Of a stretch of DNA of 64,000 nt, positions 26,125 through 35,387 are shown in pieces. This stretch comes from VRUE01 sp963837735. GTDB taxonomy: Bacteria; Actinomycetota; Thermoleophilia; Solirubrobacterales; 70-9. A program made the position numbers and the translations under genes. Each line of letters opens with the position of its first letter. The first letter of the stretch is position 1. Below the pieces are notes generated by a model that was not told where the DNA came from, ran no database searches, and saw nothing but the letters and a program-made list of their open reading frames with translations. The stretch covers positions 78,935-142,934 of the forward strand of contig CAWIOM010000009.1 of NCBI GenBank assembly GCA_963837735.1. The letters are read 5' to 3'.

Positions 26125-27761
26125 CCCGGCGGGAGGAGCTTGCCGGGGTTCATGATCCCGGCCGGGTCGAGCTCCGCCTTCACCGCCCGCAGCGCCTCGA
26201 TACCGGTCTCCCCCACCTCGGCCTCCATGTAGGGGACGTGGTCGACGCCGACGGCGTGGTGGTGGGTGATCGTGCCGCCGGTTGCGACGATCGCCTCCGA
26301 GGCGGCACGCTTGACCGCCGCCCACTGCTCGATCTCGGCGCCGCTGCGGGCGCGGGCGATGAACGTGAAGTACAGGGAGGCGCCGTCGGCGTAGGCATGG
26401 GAGAGATGGCAGAAGACGAACCCGGGGGTTCCCTGGCCGGCGAGCGAGTCGCGAATCGCGTCGCCCACGGCCCGGTGCAGCTCGGCCAGCCGGGACCAGG
26501 TGTGCGAGGTCTCCAGGGTCTCGACCATCGCCCCCATCTCCATCAGCGAGTCCCGTAGGTAGGGGCCCTGGAAGCGGCCCTGCTCCCAGGACCGCCCGGC
26601 GCCCTGGCCGAGGTAGGCGGCACCGCCGGAGCGCAGCGCCCGCACGGTGAGGGCGCGGCGGCGGGCGACCGACTCCCGGCCCCCCTCGTGTCCGACGACG
26701 ATCAGGCAGCCGCCGGCGCGGCGGCGGAGGTCGAGGTAGCGCCCGAAGAGGGCGCCCGCCAGGCCGCGCGGGCCCGATAGCGCCAGCGAGACGGAGGTCT
26801 CCTCCTGGTCTGAGACGCGGATCACGTCGGGAAGGCCCGGGCCCTGGGCGAGCGAGCGGACGATCTCCGTCCCGGCGTCGAAGTCCTCGGCGATCCAGGC
26901 CTCGTAACGGCGCACCGCCGGGGCCGGGCGGACCCGGACGGTGACGTCGGGGATCACGCCGAGCGTCCCTTCCGAGCCGACTATCAGCTCGCGCAGCGCC
27001 GGCCCGGCGGCGGTGTGGGGGGTCTCCAGGGTGCGCATCTGCCCGGCCGGGGCGATCAGCCGCACCGAGCTGACCAGGGCATCGAAGCGCCCGTAGCCGC
27101 TCGAGGCCTGTCCGGCGGAGCGGGTCGCGGCGAAGCCGCCGACCGTGGCGTACTCGAAGGACTGCGGGAAGTGGCCGAGGACGAGGCCCTCGCGGTTGAG
27201 GGCGGCTTCCGCCTCGGGGCCGCGGAGGCCGGCGCCCAGCGTCGCGGTCAGCGATCGCCGGTCGACCTCGACGCCGCGCAGACGGGTCAGGTCGAGGCTG
27301 ACGAGGCGGCCGTGCGACCCCCGCACCGCTGCCACCCCGCCGACGACGCTGGTGCCGCCGCCGAAGGGGACGACCGCGACGCCCTCGGCCGCGCAGGCGT
27401 CGAGCACGCGGCGCAGCTGCTCGGCCGAGTCGGGCAGCAGGATCGCGTCGGGGGCGGCCTCGAGGGAGCCGAGCCGGAGTCGGGCGAGGTCGGCGTAGCC
27501 GCAGCCGTGGGCGTGCCGCACCCGGTCCTCGAGTGAGGTGAAGACCGCCTCAGGCCCCACCGTGTCGAGCAGGGCCTGGGGAAGCGGCTCGGCGGGGGGC
27601 AGCGAGAAGCCCTCGAGCGAGGCGGCCTTCGGCGTCGGCGTCAGCTCCCCGACGCGCTCGCGCAGGGCGTCGAGGGCGGCGCCGTCGAGCTCGGGCAGGG
27701 TCCCGGGGTCTCCCCAGCCCCACCACTTCGAGTCGCGCCGAGGCTCATTCACCGCCGGCAC
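26121..27761 (-). CDS. FAD-linked oxidase, alkyl-DHAP-synthase-like
   Basis: 546 residues. The N-terminus DSKWWGWGDPG is like that of alkyldihydroxyacetonephosphate synthase (AGPS). The FAD-binding PCMH domain has VVPFGGGTSVVGG and LGHFPQSFEYATVGGFAATR; the C-terminal domain has TGGTITHHHAVGVDHVPYM, in which the His cluster matches the AGPS active site. In AGPS this fold swaps the acyl group of acyl-DHAP for a fatty alcohol to form ether lipids. Closely related bacterial proteins may instead be D-lactate-type dehydrogenases. The start overlaps the SRPBCC gene upstream by 17 bases. Confidence 0.85.
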   Translation of the reverse strand: MPAVNEPRRDSKWWGWGDPGTLPELDGAALDALRERVGELTPTPKAASLEGFSLPPAEPLPQALLDTVGPEAVFTSLEDRVRHAHGCGYADLARLRLGSLEAAPDAILLPDSAEQLRRVLDACAAEGVAVVPFGGGTSVVGGVAAVRGSHGRLVSLDLTRLRGVEVDRRSLTATLGAGLRGPEAEAALNREGLVLGHFPQSFEYATVGGFAATRSAGQASSGYGRFDALVSSVRLIAPAGQMRTLETPHTAAGPALRELIVGSEGTLGVIPDVTVRVRPAPAVRRYEAWIAEDFDAGTEIVRSLAQGPGLPDVIRVSDQEETSVSLALSGPRGLAGALFGRYLDLRRRAGGCLIVVGHEGGRESVARRRALTVRALRSGGAAYLGQGAGRSWEQGRFQGPYLRDSLMEMGAMVETLETSHTWSRLAELHRAVGDAIRDSLAGQGTPGFVFCHLSHAYADGASLYFTFIARARSGAEIEQWAAVKRAASEAIVATGGTITHHHAVGVDHVPYMEAEVGETGIEALRAVKAELDPAGIMNPGKLLPPG

Positions 27762-28212
27762 CCGTCAGCGCCCGGGCGATCCCGGCCAGAGCTTCGTTGA
27801 GGATCTCCCCCTGGCCGTGCCTCATCATCGGCGAGCCGAGACGAGACATCCCTTTCAGAGTCTGCTCGGAGCAGATCGAGACCGCGGTCCTCTCCCCCTC
27901 CTCGGTCAGCCCGATCTCGACCCTGGAGCTGCGCAGGTGGCGCTCGAACGGGGTTCCGGAGATCTGCTGCTCCCAGACGTAGCGGTCGCGCTCGGCCGAG
28001 CTCAGGCAGCGGAAGTCGGCGCGCACGCCGCGCCCCTCGGTCGTCTCCAGGACCTTGGTCCACTCGGCGCGCCGCCCGCCCCCCTTTGCGTCGACGTTCT
28101 CGACCCGGGTCGCCCGAGGCCACCAGCGCGGCAGGTTGTAGGGGTCGGAGACGAGATCCCAGACCTCGCCGATCGGGGCCGCGATTGTCCGTCGGCGGGT
28201 GACTCTCGGCAT
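27745..28212 (-). CDS. SRPBCC / polyketide-cyclase-like lipid-binding protein
   Basis: 155 residues with the START-like fold. The beginning RRRTIAAPIGEVWDLVSDPY and NLPRWWPRATRVE is the classic SRPBCC opening. These proteins bind hydrophobic ligands in a deep cavity and sometimes catalyse cyclisation or dehydration. It lies between the FtsR-like gene and the AGPS-like gene on the minus strand. A link with lipid metabolism is inference. Confidence 0.85.
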   Translation of the reverse strand: MPRVTRRRTIAAPIGEVWDLVSDPYNLPRWWPRATRVENVDAKGGGRRAEWTKVLETTEGRGVRADFRCLSSAERDRYVWEQQISGTPFERHLRSSRVEIGLTEEGERTAVSICSEQTLKGMSRLGSPMMRHGQGEILNEALAGIARALTGAGGE

Positions 28213-28226
28213 CGCAGCCGGGCCGG

Positions 28227-28979
28227 CTAGTTGCCCGCCAGCCGGCGCAGGTCCCGGACCAGCAGCAGGTGCTTGAGGTGGCTGACCGTGGCCGCCAGGC
28301 TCTCGAGGCTCTCGAGGGCTTCCTTGCGGCGGTCGGGGTTGCGGGAGCGAAGCGAGGAGCCGAGCACGGCTTCGAGCAGGTTGGACTCGCGGTCGGCGGA
28401 GGTCCGGAAGACGCGCATATTTCGCGCCCCGACGCCGAAGCGCGAGAGTTCGTTTGCCGCCTTGATCACCTCGCGGTCGGTCTCGTCGTAGACGACCTTG
28501 CCATCGCGCTTTTCGGCCTGGACGATCCCGTAGTTCTCGAGCTCCGCGACCAGCTCCGCACGGGCGCCGGTCTCCTCGATCACCTGATCCAGGGTCAGGT
28601 ACGCGCTGGAGGTGTTGACGAGGATCGCGCGACGCACCGAGCCGCCCGATTGGCGCCGCTCGCCGTCGCCGCCCCCGCCGAGGTCGATCTCGCCGCCGGC
28701 GGCAAGCTCCTGGCGAATCACCCGCAGGGGCAGGAACTCGTCGCGCTGCAGGCGCAGGATCGTCCGCAGCCTTTCGACGTCGGCCTGGCTGTAGAGGCGG
28801 TAGCCGCCGGGCGTGCGGCGCGGGGTGAGCAGCTTCTGGTCCTCGAGGTAGCGGATCTTGGAGATCGAGATGTCGTCGAACTCGGACTGCAGGATCTTGC
28901 AGACGGCGCCGATCGTCAGCGCCTTGCGCGGCCGGCTCGCCGAATCGGGGGGTCGGGTTTCCGAGAGCGCCATCGTCAC
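28227..28979 (-). CDS. ftsR: MerR-family transcriptional regulator, FtsR-like
   Basis: 250 residues. The N-terminal winged HTH reads LTIGAVCKILQSEFDDISIS then KIRYLEDQKLLTPRRTPGGY, then YSQADVERLRTILRLQRDEF. Instead of a MerR effector domain, the C-terminal region has a second winged-helix-like part (AYLTLDQVIEETGARAELVA). This two-domain form, next to a GarA/OdhI-like FHA gene, is the arrangement of actinobacterial FtsR, reported to activate ftsZ in Corynebacterium. The start overlaps the FHA gene by 4 bases. Identification as FtsR rests on architecture and synteny. Confidence 0.85.
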   Translation of the reverse strand: MTMALSETRPPDSASRPRKALTIGAVCKILQSEFDDISISKIRYLEDQKLLTPRRTPGGYRLYSQADVERLRTILRLQRDEFLPLRVIRQELAAGGEIDLGGGGDGERRQSGGSVRRAILVNTSSAYLTLDQVIEETGARAELVAELENYGIVQAEKRDGKVVYDETDREVIKAANELSRFGVGARNMRVFRTSADRESNLLEAVLGSSLRSRNPDRRKEALESLESLAATVSHLKHLLLVRDLRRLAGN

Positions 28980-29449
28980 TTCTCCAGGTAGCTGAGCTTG
29001 TACTTGCCGATCTGGATCTCGTCGCCGTCGGCGAGGCGGTGGGACTCGATCCGGCGCCGGTTGACGTAGGTGCCGTTGAGCGAGCCGAGGTCGTCGATGT
29101 AGAGGCCGTCGCGGCGGCGCACCAGCAGCGCGTGGTTGCGGGAGACGGTGACGTCGTCGAGGAAGACGCCGGCGTCGGGGCTGCGCCCGATGCTGATCCG
29201 GTCCTCGGTGACGGTGAAGCTCTCCCCCGCGCGGCCGCCGCCGGAGCGGATCACCAGCGCCGCTCCGGTGCGCTCGACCTCCTCGTCGATGTCGACCGGC
29301 TGCATGTCGCCGGTGTCGTCGACGGTGTAGGTCATCGTCGTCGGGTCCTCACCACCCTCCGCCGGGGTGCCGAGGTATGCCCCGCACTTCTGGCAGTAGT
29401 TGGCGCCCTCGGGGTTGACGAACCCGCACTCGGGACAGTGAGTGGCCAC
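28976..29449 (-). CDS. garA: GarA/OdhI-like FHA protein with N-terminal zinc ribbon
   Basis: 157 residues from a GTG. It opens with a zinc-ribbon (CPECGFVNPEGANYCQKCG), then an acidic linker with the Thr pair DPTTMTY (a possible Ser/Thr-kinase site like the ETTS site of GarA), then an FHA domain: ISIGRSPDAGVFLDDVTVSR then NHALL and IDDLGSLNGTYVNRRRI. GarA binds its own phosphorylated threonine to switch control of 2-oxoglutarate metabolism. It is between the RsiG-like gene and ftsR, all on one strand. The zinc ribbon is not in the short mycobacterial protein. Confidence 0.82.
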   Translation of the reverse strand: MATHCPECGFVNPEGANYCQKCGAYLGTPAEGGEDPTTMTYTVDDTGDMQPVDIDEEVERTGAALVIRSGGGRAGESFTVTEDRISIGRSPDAGVFLDDVTVSRNHALLVRRRDGLYIDDLGSLNGTYVNRRRIESHRLADGDEIQIGKYKLSYLEK

Positions 29450-29463
29450 GCGCAGGTCCCTCC

Positions 29464-29733
29464 CTAGGCTGCCGGCTCGTCGTCGGGCGGCGACTCGCCG
29501 CGGCCGGCGAGGATTTCGGTGAGCTTGCTGACGTCGTCGCCGGAGATCAACGAGCCGCCCTGCTCCCGCTTCTGGCGCAGCCGATTGACGAGCTCGGCAC
29601 GGAGGATGTCGATCTTCCCGTGCAGGACGCGCCGCTTGTAGGAGATCTCGTTCTCCTCGGTGGTCAGGTTGTCGATCAGGTCCTTCAGCTCTTTGTCGCT
29701 GAGGGCGCCGAGATCGGGAAAGGTGTCCTCCAT
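29464..29733 (-). CDS. RsiG-like small helical protein with c-di-GMP-binding-type motif
   Basis: 89 residues, start ATG at 29733 with ribosome binding site AAGGAG five bases upstream. It is mainly helical. The segment ENEISYKRRVLHGKID fits the RsiG signature E-x3-S-x2-R-x3-Q-x3-D, with His in the Gln position. RsiG is the anti-sigma factor that uses c-di-GMP to hold WhiG-type sigma factors in Streptomyces; in Rubrobacter, a single-motif RsiG works as a homodimer. This protein has a single motif, like that form. No sigma factor gene lies within the window. It may share a transcript with the GarA-like gene 14 bases downstream. Confidence 0.7.
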   Translation of the reverse strand: MEDTFPDLGALSDKELKDLIDNLTTEENEISYKRRVLHGKIDILRAELVNRLRQKREQGGSLISGDDVSKLTEILAGRGESPPDDEPAA

Positions 29734-29826
29734 CGTGCTCCTTAGTGAATGAGGCAGCGCCTCCATTGGCCGAGCCAGGTCGATTATAGGTGGGTCGGCG
29801 CCGAAGGTTCAACCGTAGGTTGAAGG

Positions 29827-30513
29827 TTATGGAGACTGAGGCTCGCCTTGCACGCCTGCGGCGGCCCGCGCTTCGGCGATTCCGGCGCGCGCGTAGAGGG
29901 CCGTGGCGACGATCGCAAGGGCGACACCGACGATCAGCAGCGCTTCCGGAACCCAGCCATCGACGACGAGGGCGAAGAAGATCCCGCCCATGATCGGGAA
30001 GACCGAGATCCGCCCGGGCCAGTTGACCTTGACCTCGACCCCGTGCCGGACGGCGTACTGGGCGAGCGCCAGCATCGCCACCTCACGCGCGACGAGGATC
30101 GCCAGCGCCCAGCGCGGAAGCAGCTCGTAGTGCCAGCAGACGGCGGCGCCTGCGAGGATCGTCAGCCGGTCGATCAACGGGTCGAGCATCGCCCCGAGGC
30201 GGCTGTATTGGCCGGTGACCCGGGCGAGGAAGCCGTCCACGTAGTCGCCTGCCGCGATCAACCAGAAGACGATCGCCGCCCCGGTCGAGCGGCCGTCTTC
30301 GGTTTCGAAGGCGAGCCATAGGAACACCGGGATCGCGGCGATCCGCGCATAGCCGACCAGGTTGGGGATCGTCCATGGGTTCAGCGGCTGCCCGCGCTGG
30401 GTCTGCGCGGGCGGTGGCCCGCTGCGGTCGAGGCCGAAGAGGCGCCGCACGCGCCCGCGCCCGAATATCGCCCGGGCGCTGGAGTCAGGGGCCTTGGAGC
30501 AGGTCGATCGCAA
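29827..30513 (-). CDS. pgsA: CDP-alcohol phosphatidyltransferase, PgsA-like
   Basis: Up to 228 residues. The catalytic motif D-x2-D-G-x2-A-R-x(n)-G-x3-D-x3-D is present as DYVDGFLARVTGQYSRLGAM then LDPLIDR. Five to six membrane helices surround it. This fits CDP-diacylglycerol-glycerol-3-phosphate phosphatidyltransferase, the first step of phosphatidylglycerol synthesis. The start is uncertain: the ATG at 30513 would overlap proS by 29 bases, and the membrane part begins only at NPWTIPNLVGYARI, so the first ~40 residues may be an extension. Confidence 0.85.
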   Translation of the reverse strand: MRSTCSKAPDSSARAIFGRGRVRRLFGLDRSGPPPAQTQRGQPLNPWTIPNLVGYARIAAIPVFLWLAFETEDGRSTGAAIVFWLIAAGDYVDGFLARVTGQYSRLGAMLDPLIDRLTILAGAAVCWHYELLPRWALAILVAREVAMLALAQYAVRHGVEVKVNWPGRISVFPIMGGIFFALVVDGWVPEALLIVGVALAIVATALYARAGIAEARAAAGVQGEPQSP

Positions 30514-32167
30514 GTTTCGCCGCTTCCTCGAGTGGCAGTTTGTGCTCGGTTCCGGTCGCGCGCTCGGTCGCCTCGATCACGCCGTCGGCCAGCCCGCGGC
30601 GGCCGATCACGAGTCGCAGTGGGCAGCCGAGCAGCTCGGCGTCGGTGAGCTTCTCGCCCGGGCCGGCGTCGCGGTCGTCGTAGAGGACCTCGCCGGGCAG
30701 GGCCTCGCGGAGCTCGTCGTAGATGCGGTCGGCGGTGGCTCTCTCCTCCTCGCCGGCTTTGGCCAGGGAGACGACATGGGCGCTCCAGGGAGCGAGCGCC
30801 CGCGGCCAGACGATGCCCTTCTCGTCGGCACCCTGCTCGATCGCCGCCGCCGCGATTCGCGCCGGGCCGATCCCGTAGCTCCCCATCACGATCGGTTGCT
30901 CGCGACCCTCCTCGTCGAGGTAGGTGGCCCCCAGCGGCTCCGAGTAGCGGCTGCCGAGCTTGAAGATGTTGCCGACCTCGATCGCCGGCTCGATCTCGAT
31001 CGTGCCGCCTGGGACGGTGTCGCCGGCCTCGACCGTGCGCACGTCCATCTCATAGGACTCGAAGTCGCGCGAGGGGTCGATGCCGCGCAGGTGAGCGTTG
31101 GGCCGATTGGCGCCGGAGATGTAGGAGTCTCCGTTCAGCGCCGAGTCCCTGATGATCGGCAGGCCGCTGCCGACAGGGCCGAGGTAGCCGACGGGGCCGA
31201 GCTGGGACTCGATCTCCTCGGCGCTCGCCTGGCGGAAGTCGGTCTTCATCCCGTTGCGCAGCTTGATCTCGTTCAGCCGGTGGTCGCCGCGCAGCAGAAC
31301 GAGAACCATCCCCCGCCCCTCGACGATGATCGGCAGAGTCTTGATGAAGGCGCCGTGCCGCAAACCGAGGTGCTCCGCCACCTCCTCGACCTTGGTCAGC
31401 CCTGGCGTGTCCACCTCCTCCGGTGAGTCCAGCGGAGCCGGCAGCTCGACCGGCTGCGGCTCGGCACAGGCCACCTCGACGTTTGCCGCGTAGCCGGGTG
31501 CGAGGGCAACCTCGTTCTCGCCCGCCGGGCAGGGCGCCATGTACTCGTGGGCGCCGATCCCCCCCATCATCCCGACGTCGGACTCGACCCGGTGCCAGCG
31601 CAGCCCACAGCGGTCGAAGATCCGGTCATAGGCACCCGCCTGCAACTCGTAGGAGCGCGCCAGGCCCTCCTCGTCGCGGTCGAAGGAGTAGGCGTCCTTC
31701 ATCGTGAACTCGCGCGTCCGCAGGACGCCGGCCCGCGGGCGCGGCTCGTCGCGCTCCTTGGTCTGCAGGTGGAAGAGCATCAGCGGCAGGTCGCGGTAGG
31801 AGCGGACGTCGTGGGCGATGTGGTCCGTGATCGCCTCCTCGTGGGTCATCGCCAGGACCAAGGGCGAGCCCTTGCGATCCTCGAGCTTGAACAGCTCATC
31901 GATCGAGTAGCGCCCGGTCTTCTTCCAGTTCTCGGCCGGCTGCATGATCGGCATCAGCATCTCCTGGCAGCCGATCCCCTCCATCTCCTCGCGAAGGACC
32001 GCTTCGATCTTGCGAATCGAGCGCCAGCCGGCCGGCAGGTAGCTCCAGAGGCCGGCGCCGAGCTGCCGGATCAGCCCCGCCCGCACCATCAGCTTGTGCG
32101 ACAGAGCCTCGGCGTCGGCCGGAGGCATCCTTCAGCGTCGGCAGGAACGTTGGCTGAGGCGGGTCAT
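30485..32167 (-). CDS. proS: Prolyl-tRNA synthetase (N-terminus carries two compensating indels)
   Basis: Class II synthetase of the bacterial type. The core shows KLMVRAGLIRQLGAGLWSYL, LMPIMQPAENWKKTGRY, LAMTHEEAITDHIA, FQTK-like LFHLQTKERDEPRPRAG and the editing region, with C-terminal anticodon domain VVSLAKAGEE...YDDRDAGPG. The intact reading frame begins at 32128 (MPPADAEALSHK), but the natural start is probably the ATG at 32167 (MTRLSQ...), since the in-between region reads FLPTLKD in a second frame. One base lost and one gained there would give the usual MTRLSQxFLPTLKDxPADAE start. Its leader holds a long hairpin. Confidence 0.93.
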
Positions 32168-32188
32168 GCGTGAAACCTATCCGTTCCT

Positions 32189-32268
32189 CGAGCGGGTGGC
32201 ACAGGGAGACGGGCCGAGAACGAAAACCTCGCCCGCAGGCCCATCTCCCTGTGACAGGACCCGCTCGC
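32189..32268 (-). promoter_or_regulatory. Long hairpin between ispG and proS
   Basis: On the minus strand the arms pair as GAGCGGGT with ACCCGCTC, CACAGGGAGA with TCTCCCTGTG and GGGCC with GGCCC, with small internal loops and a ~20-base terminal loop. It fills most of the 109 bases between the ispG stop (32277) and the probable proS start (32167). It could end ispG transcripts, or regulate proS translation; no T-box or T-tract is evident. Confidence 0.6.
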
Positions 32269-32276
32269 CGGGACGG

Positions 32277-33533
32277 CTAGGCCCGGGTGAATCGGCGGCC
32301 CGCGGTCGGCGAGGCCTCCTCGTCGAGCAGGACCTTGTCGGACTCCCCCTTTTCGGCCGCTTCGTGCTCCATCCTGGCGATCTTCTCTGGGGTCAGTTCG
32401 TCGGCGTTCTCCTCCTCGATCTTCGCCAGCCATGCAGCGCCCTCACGCGACTCGGCCTCGTCGAACTCGACCTTCCCGCCGCGGTCGAGCGACTTGTCGA
32501 TCTCCTCGAAGAGGGTGTCGACGAGGGTCTCCTGGGGGACCTTTCGCAGCGGTTTGCCGTGCGCGTAGATCAGGCCCTCGTTCTTGGCGCCCGCGATCCC
32601 GAAGTCGGCGTGGCTGGCCTCGCCGATGCCGTTCACGGCGCAGCCGAGGACGGCGACCTCGATCGGCTCGGCATAGCTCTCGAGCCGCTGCTCGATTTCG
32701 GCGACGACCGAGTCCATGTCGAACTGGAGCCGCCCGCAGGTCGGGCAGGCGATCAGCACGGGGCCGCGCTCGCGCAGCTGCAGCGCCTTGAGGATCTCCC
32801 AGGCAACCTTGACCTCCTCCTCGGCGTGGAAGGTCGAGAGCGAGATCCGGATCGTGTCGCCGATCCCGTCGGCGAGCAGCGTCCCGAGCCCGACCGAGGA
32901 TTTGAGCGAGCCCGACCATTTGGTCCCCGCCTCGGTGATCCCCAGGTGCAGCGGGTAGGGGACCTTCTCCGAGAGCAGGCGGTTGGCGGCGATCGTGTTG
33001 GGCACGTTGGTCGACTTGATCGAGACCTTGAAATCCTCGAAGTCGAGGCCCTCCATCAGTTCCGTGAACTCGACGGCGGCGGCGACCAGCGCCTCCACGG
33101 GGGCCTCGCGCTCGAGCTCGTGCAGGTGCTTGGGCAGCGACCCCGAGTTGACCCCGATCCGCATCGGCACGCCCGCCTCGGTCGCGCGGACGGCGACCTC
33201 GGCGACCTTCTCGCGGCCGCCGATGTTGCCGGGGTTGAGGCGGATGCAGTGGGCTCCGGCGTCGATTGCCTTCAGCGCCAGCGTGTGGTTGAAATGGATG
33301 TCGGCGATCACCGGGATCGGCGACTCCTTGACGATCGTCTTCAGCGCCTCGACGTCGTCGTCTCGCGGCACGGCGACCCGGACGATGTCCGCTCCCGCGT
33401 CGGCGACGGTGCGGATCTGCTCCATCGTCGCCGCCAGGTTCGCGGTCTCGGTCTTGGTCATCGTCTGCACCGCGACCGGGGCGCCGCCGCCGATCGGCAC
33501 CCCGCCGACGAAGATCTGGCGCTTGGAAGCCAC
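32277..33533 (-). CDS. ispG: 4-hydroxy-3-methylbut-2-en-1-yl diphosphate synthase
   Basis: 418 residues. The TIM-barrel half has VAVQTMTKTETANLAATMEQ and IPVIADIHFNHTLAL followed by CIRLNPGNIG; the C-terminal [4Fe-4S] site has IACPTCGRLQFD and VAVLGCAVNGIGEASHADFG, giving the three conserved cysteines. It converts MEcPP to HMBPP in the MEP pathway of isoprenoid synthesis. A ~50-residue Glu-rich tail extends the usual length. It heads the proS-pgsA run on the minus strand, and dxr of the same pathway lies ~4 kb upstream. Confidence 0.96.
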   Translation of the reverse strand: MASKRQIFVGGVPIGGGAPVAVQTMTKTETANLAATMEQIRTVADAGADIVRVAVPRDDDVEALKTIVKESPIPVIADIHFNHTLALKAIDAGAHCIRLNPGNIGGREKVAEVAVRATEAGVPMRIGVNSGSLPKHLHELEREAPVEALVAAAVEFTELMEGLDFEDFKVSIKSTNVPNTIAANRLLSEKVPYPLHLGITEAGTKWSGSLKSSVGLGTLLADGIGDTIRISLSTFHAEEEVKVAWEILKALQLRERGPVLIACPTCGRLQFDMDSVVAEIEQRLESYAEPIEVAVLGCAVNGIGEASHADFGIAGAKNEGLIYAHGKPLRKVPQETLVDTLFEEIDKSLDRGGKVEFDEAESREGAAWLAKIEEENADELTPEKIARMEHEAAEKGESDKVLLDEEASPTAGRRFTRA

Positions 33534-33606
33534 GGGCCAAGGGTACCGGGGAGGGTCCTCAGGCCGATTTGAACCTCTCCACCGGTTGAGCCGTACCCGG
33601 ATACAG

Positions 33607-35384
33607 ATGGGTTCATATACCCACGGGACGGGGAGAGATGCAGGTCCGGCGCGGCGAGGAAAATTCGCCCTGGCGCTCTCCCTTGCTGTCGTCGTCGCCC
33701 TGATCGCCGCCCAGACCGCCTCTGCGACCTTCCACCTGATTCTGGTCCGCGAGGTGTACGCGGGCGCGTCAAACGACAGCTACGTCGTCCTCCAGGCCTA
33801 CGAAGCCGGCCAGAGCTCGGTCGCCACCCATTCGCTCACGGCGTACGACGCAGCCGGCGGTCAGATCGGCGAATTCACCTTCTCCAGCGGTGTCGCCAAC
33901 GGCGCCAACAACATGACGATCCTGATCGCCGACAGCAACTACGCGGCCACCTTCCCCGGCGGCCCGGCGCCCAACGGGACGATGTCGAGCCTCGACCTCA
34001 GCGCCGCCGGGGGCGCGGTCTGCTGGGCGGGTGTCGACTGCGCCTCCTGGGGGACGTTCAGCGGGGTGACAACCCCCTCGGCCGGGACCCCGGCGGTCGC
34101 GATCAGCGGCGGCCAGGCCCTGCGCCGCAGCATCGCCGCCGGCTGCCCGACCTTCCTCGAGGTCAGCGACGACACAAACCAGAGCTCCGTCGACTTTTCG
34201 CTGCAGACGCCCAACCCGCGAAACAACGCGAGCACGATTGTCGAGACGCCGTGCAATCCGCCGTCGGCGGCGATCGATTCCGGGCCGGCGCAGCCGAAGA
34301 CGAAAGCGACGAGCGCCACATTCACCTTCCACTCGACCCCGTCGGGCGCGACCTTCGAATGCAGGCTCGATGCCGGCGTCTTCGAAACCTGCGCGTCGGG
34401 GATCGAATATTCGGGGCCGCTGGCCGAGGGAGCCCACAGCTTCCAGGTGCGCGCCAAGAACCCGGATGGGACGGGCGCGGCCGCCACCCACAACTGGGAA
34501 GTTGACAACACGCCGCCGACGACGACGATCGGCAACCCCAAACCGCCGACTCCCAACTCCGGGGCAAGCCTGACCTTCAAATTCAGCGCCAGCGAGTCCG
34601 GTTCGACCTTCGTCTGCAGCCTCGCAAAAGGTGCCGAAGCCGGACAGCTTCTCGAGCTGCGTGGGCTCGGGCAAGACCTACACGTCGCTCACCGACGGCG
34701 GCTATACGTTCAAGGTCCACGCGACCGACAGCCTCGGCAATGTCGGGGGCGACGCGTCCTACCCCTTCAACGTCGACACCTCACTCCAGGACAAAACGCC
34801 GCCGGAGACGACGATCACCGGCAAACCGCCCGATCCGAGCCGAGCAGCTCGGCCACATTCACCTACGCCTCCAACGAGGCCGGGTCGACCTTCGAGTGCA
34901 AGATCGACGCCGCGGCGTTCGCCGCCTGCGAGGCGACCGGGATCACCTACAACGGCCTCGGCGAGGGCCGGCACACCTTCCAGGTCCGCGCCACCGACGT
35001 CCACGCCAACGTCGATCTCTCCCCCGCCGGTTTCAGCTTCGACATCGTCCTGCCGGTGATCGAAGCGCCGACCGAAATCAAGCCGCCCGAAGAAGGGGCA
35101 GGACCGGCACCGCCGCAGCCGGTGGCGCCGAACACCAGGCTGACGGCAAAGCCGAAGGCAAAGGGCAGGGACAGGACGCCGACGTTCAAGTTCAGGGCGA
35201 CGGCCGCCGGTGCGACAGTTCGAGTGCCGGCTCGATCGGCGGGCCGTTCAAGGCCTGCCGCTCGCCCCTGACGACAAGCTCGCTGAAGCCTGGCAAGCAC
35301 AACTTCAAGGTCCGGGCCGTGAGTGCCGGGGGCAGGGACCCCACTCCCGCCTCGTTCTCGTTCAAGGTGGTGAAGCGGAAATGA
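33607..35384 (+). pseudogene. Secreted LTD-like and Ig-like repeat protein, paralog 1 (frameshifted)
   Basis: Starts ATG 33607, with a signal peptide (LALSLAVVVALIAAQTASA). Residues ~45-210 form a beta domain starting TFHLILVREVYAGASNDSYV, like lamin-tail/LTD domains. After it come Ig-like repeats of the type GATFECRLDAGVFETCASG and STFECKIDAAAFAACEATG, spaced by TPPTTTIGNPKPP-type linkers. The tail is basic (SFSFKVVKRK). Frame breaks occur near 34630, 34850 and 35220; each can be closed by one base. The next gene, 3 bases after the stop, is a paralog. Probably exported to the surface; function unknown. Confidence 0.72.
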
Positions 35385-35387
35385 GCC

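Noticed and set aside
27015..27536. Plus-strand 173-codon frame opposite the AGPS-like gene
   Set aside because: Antisense to a well-supported FAD enzyme; no domain and biased composition.
31423..32173. Possible T-box riboswitch before proS
   Set aside because: The T-box sequence and an antiterminator are not visible; only a plain long hairpin is present.
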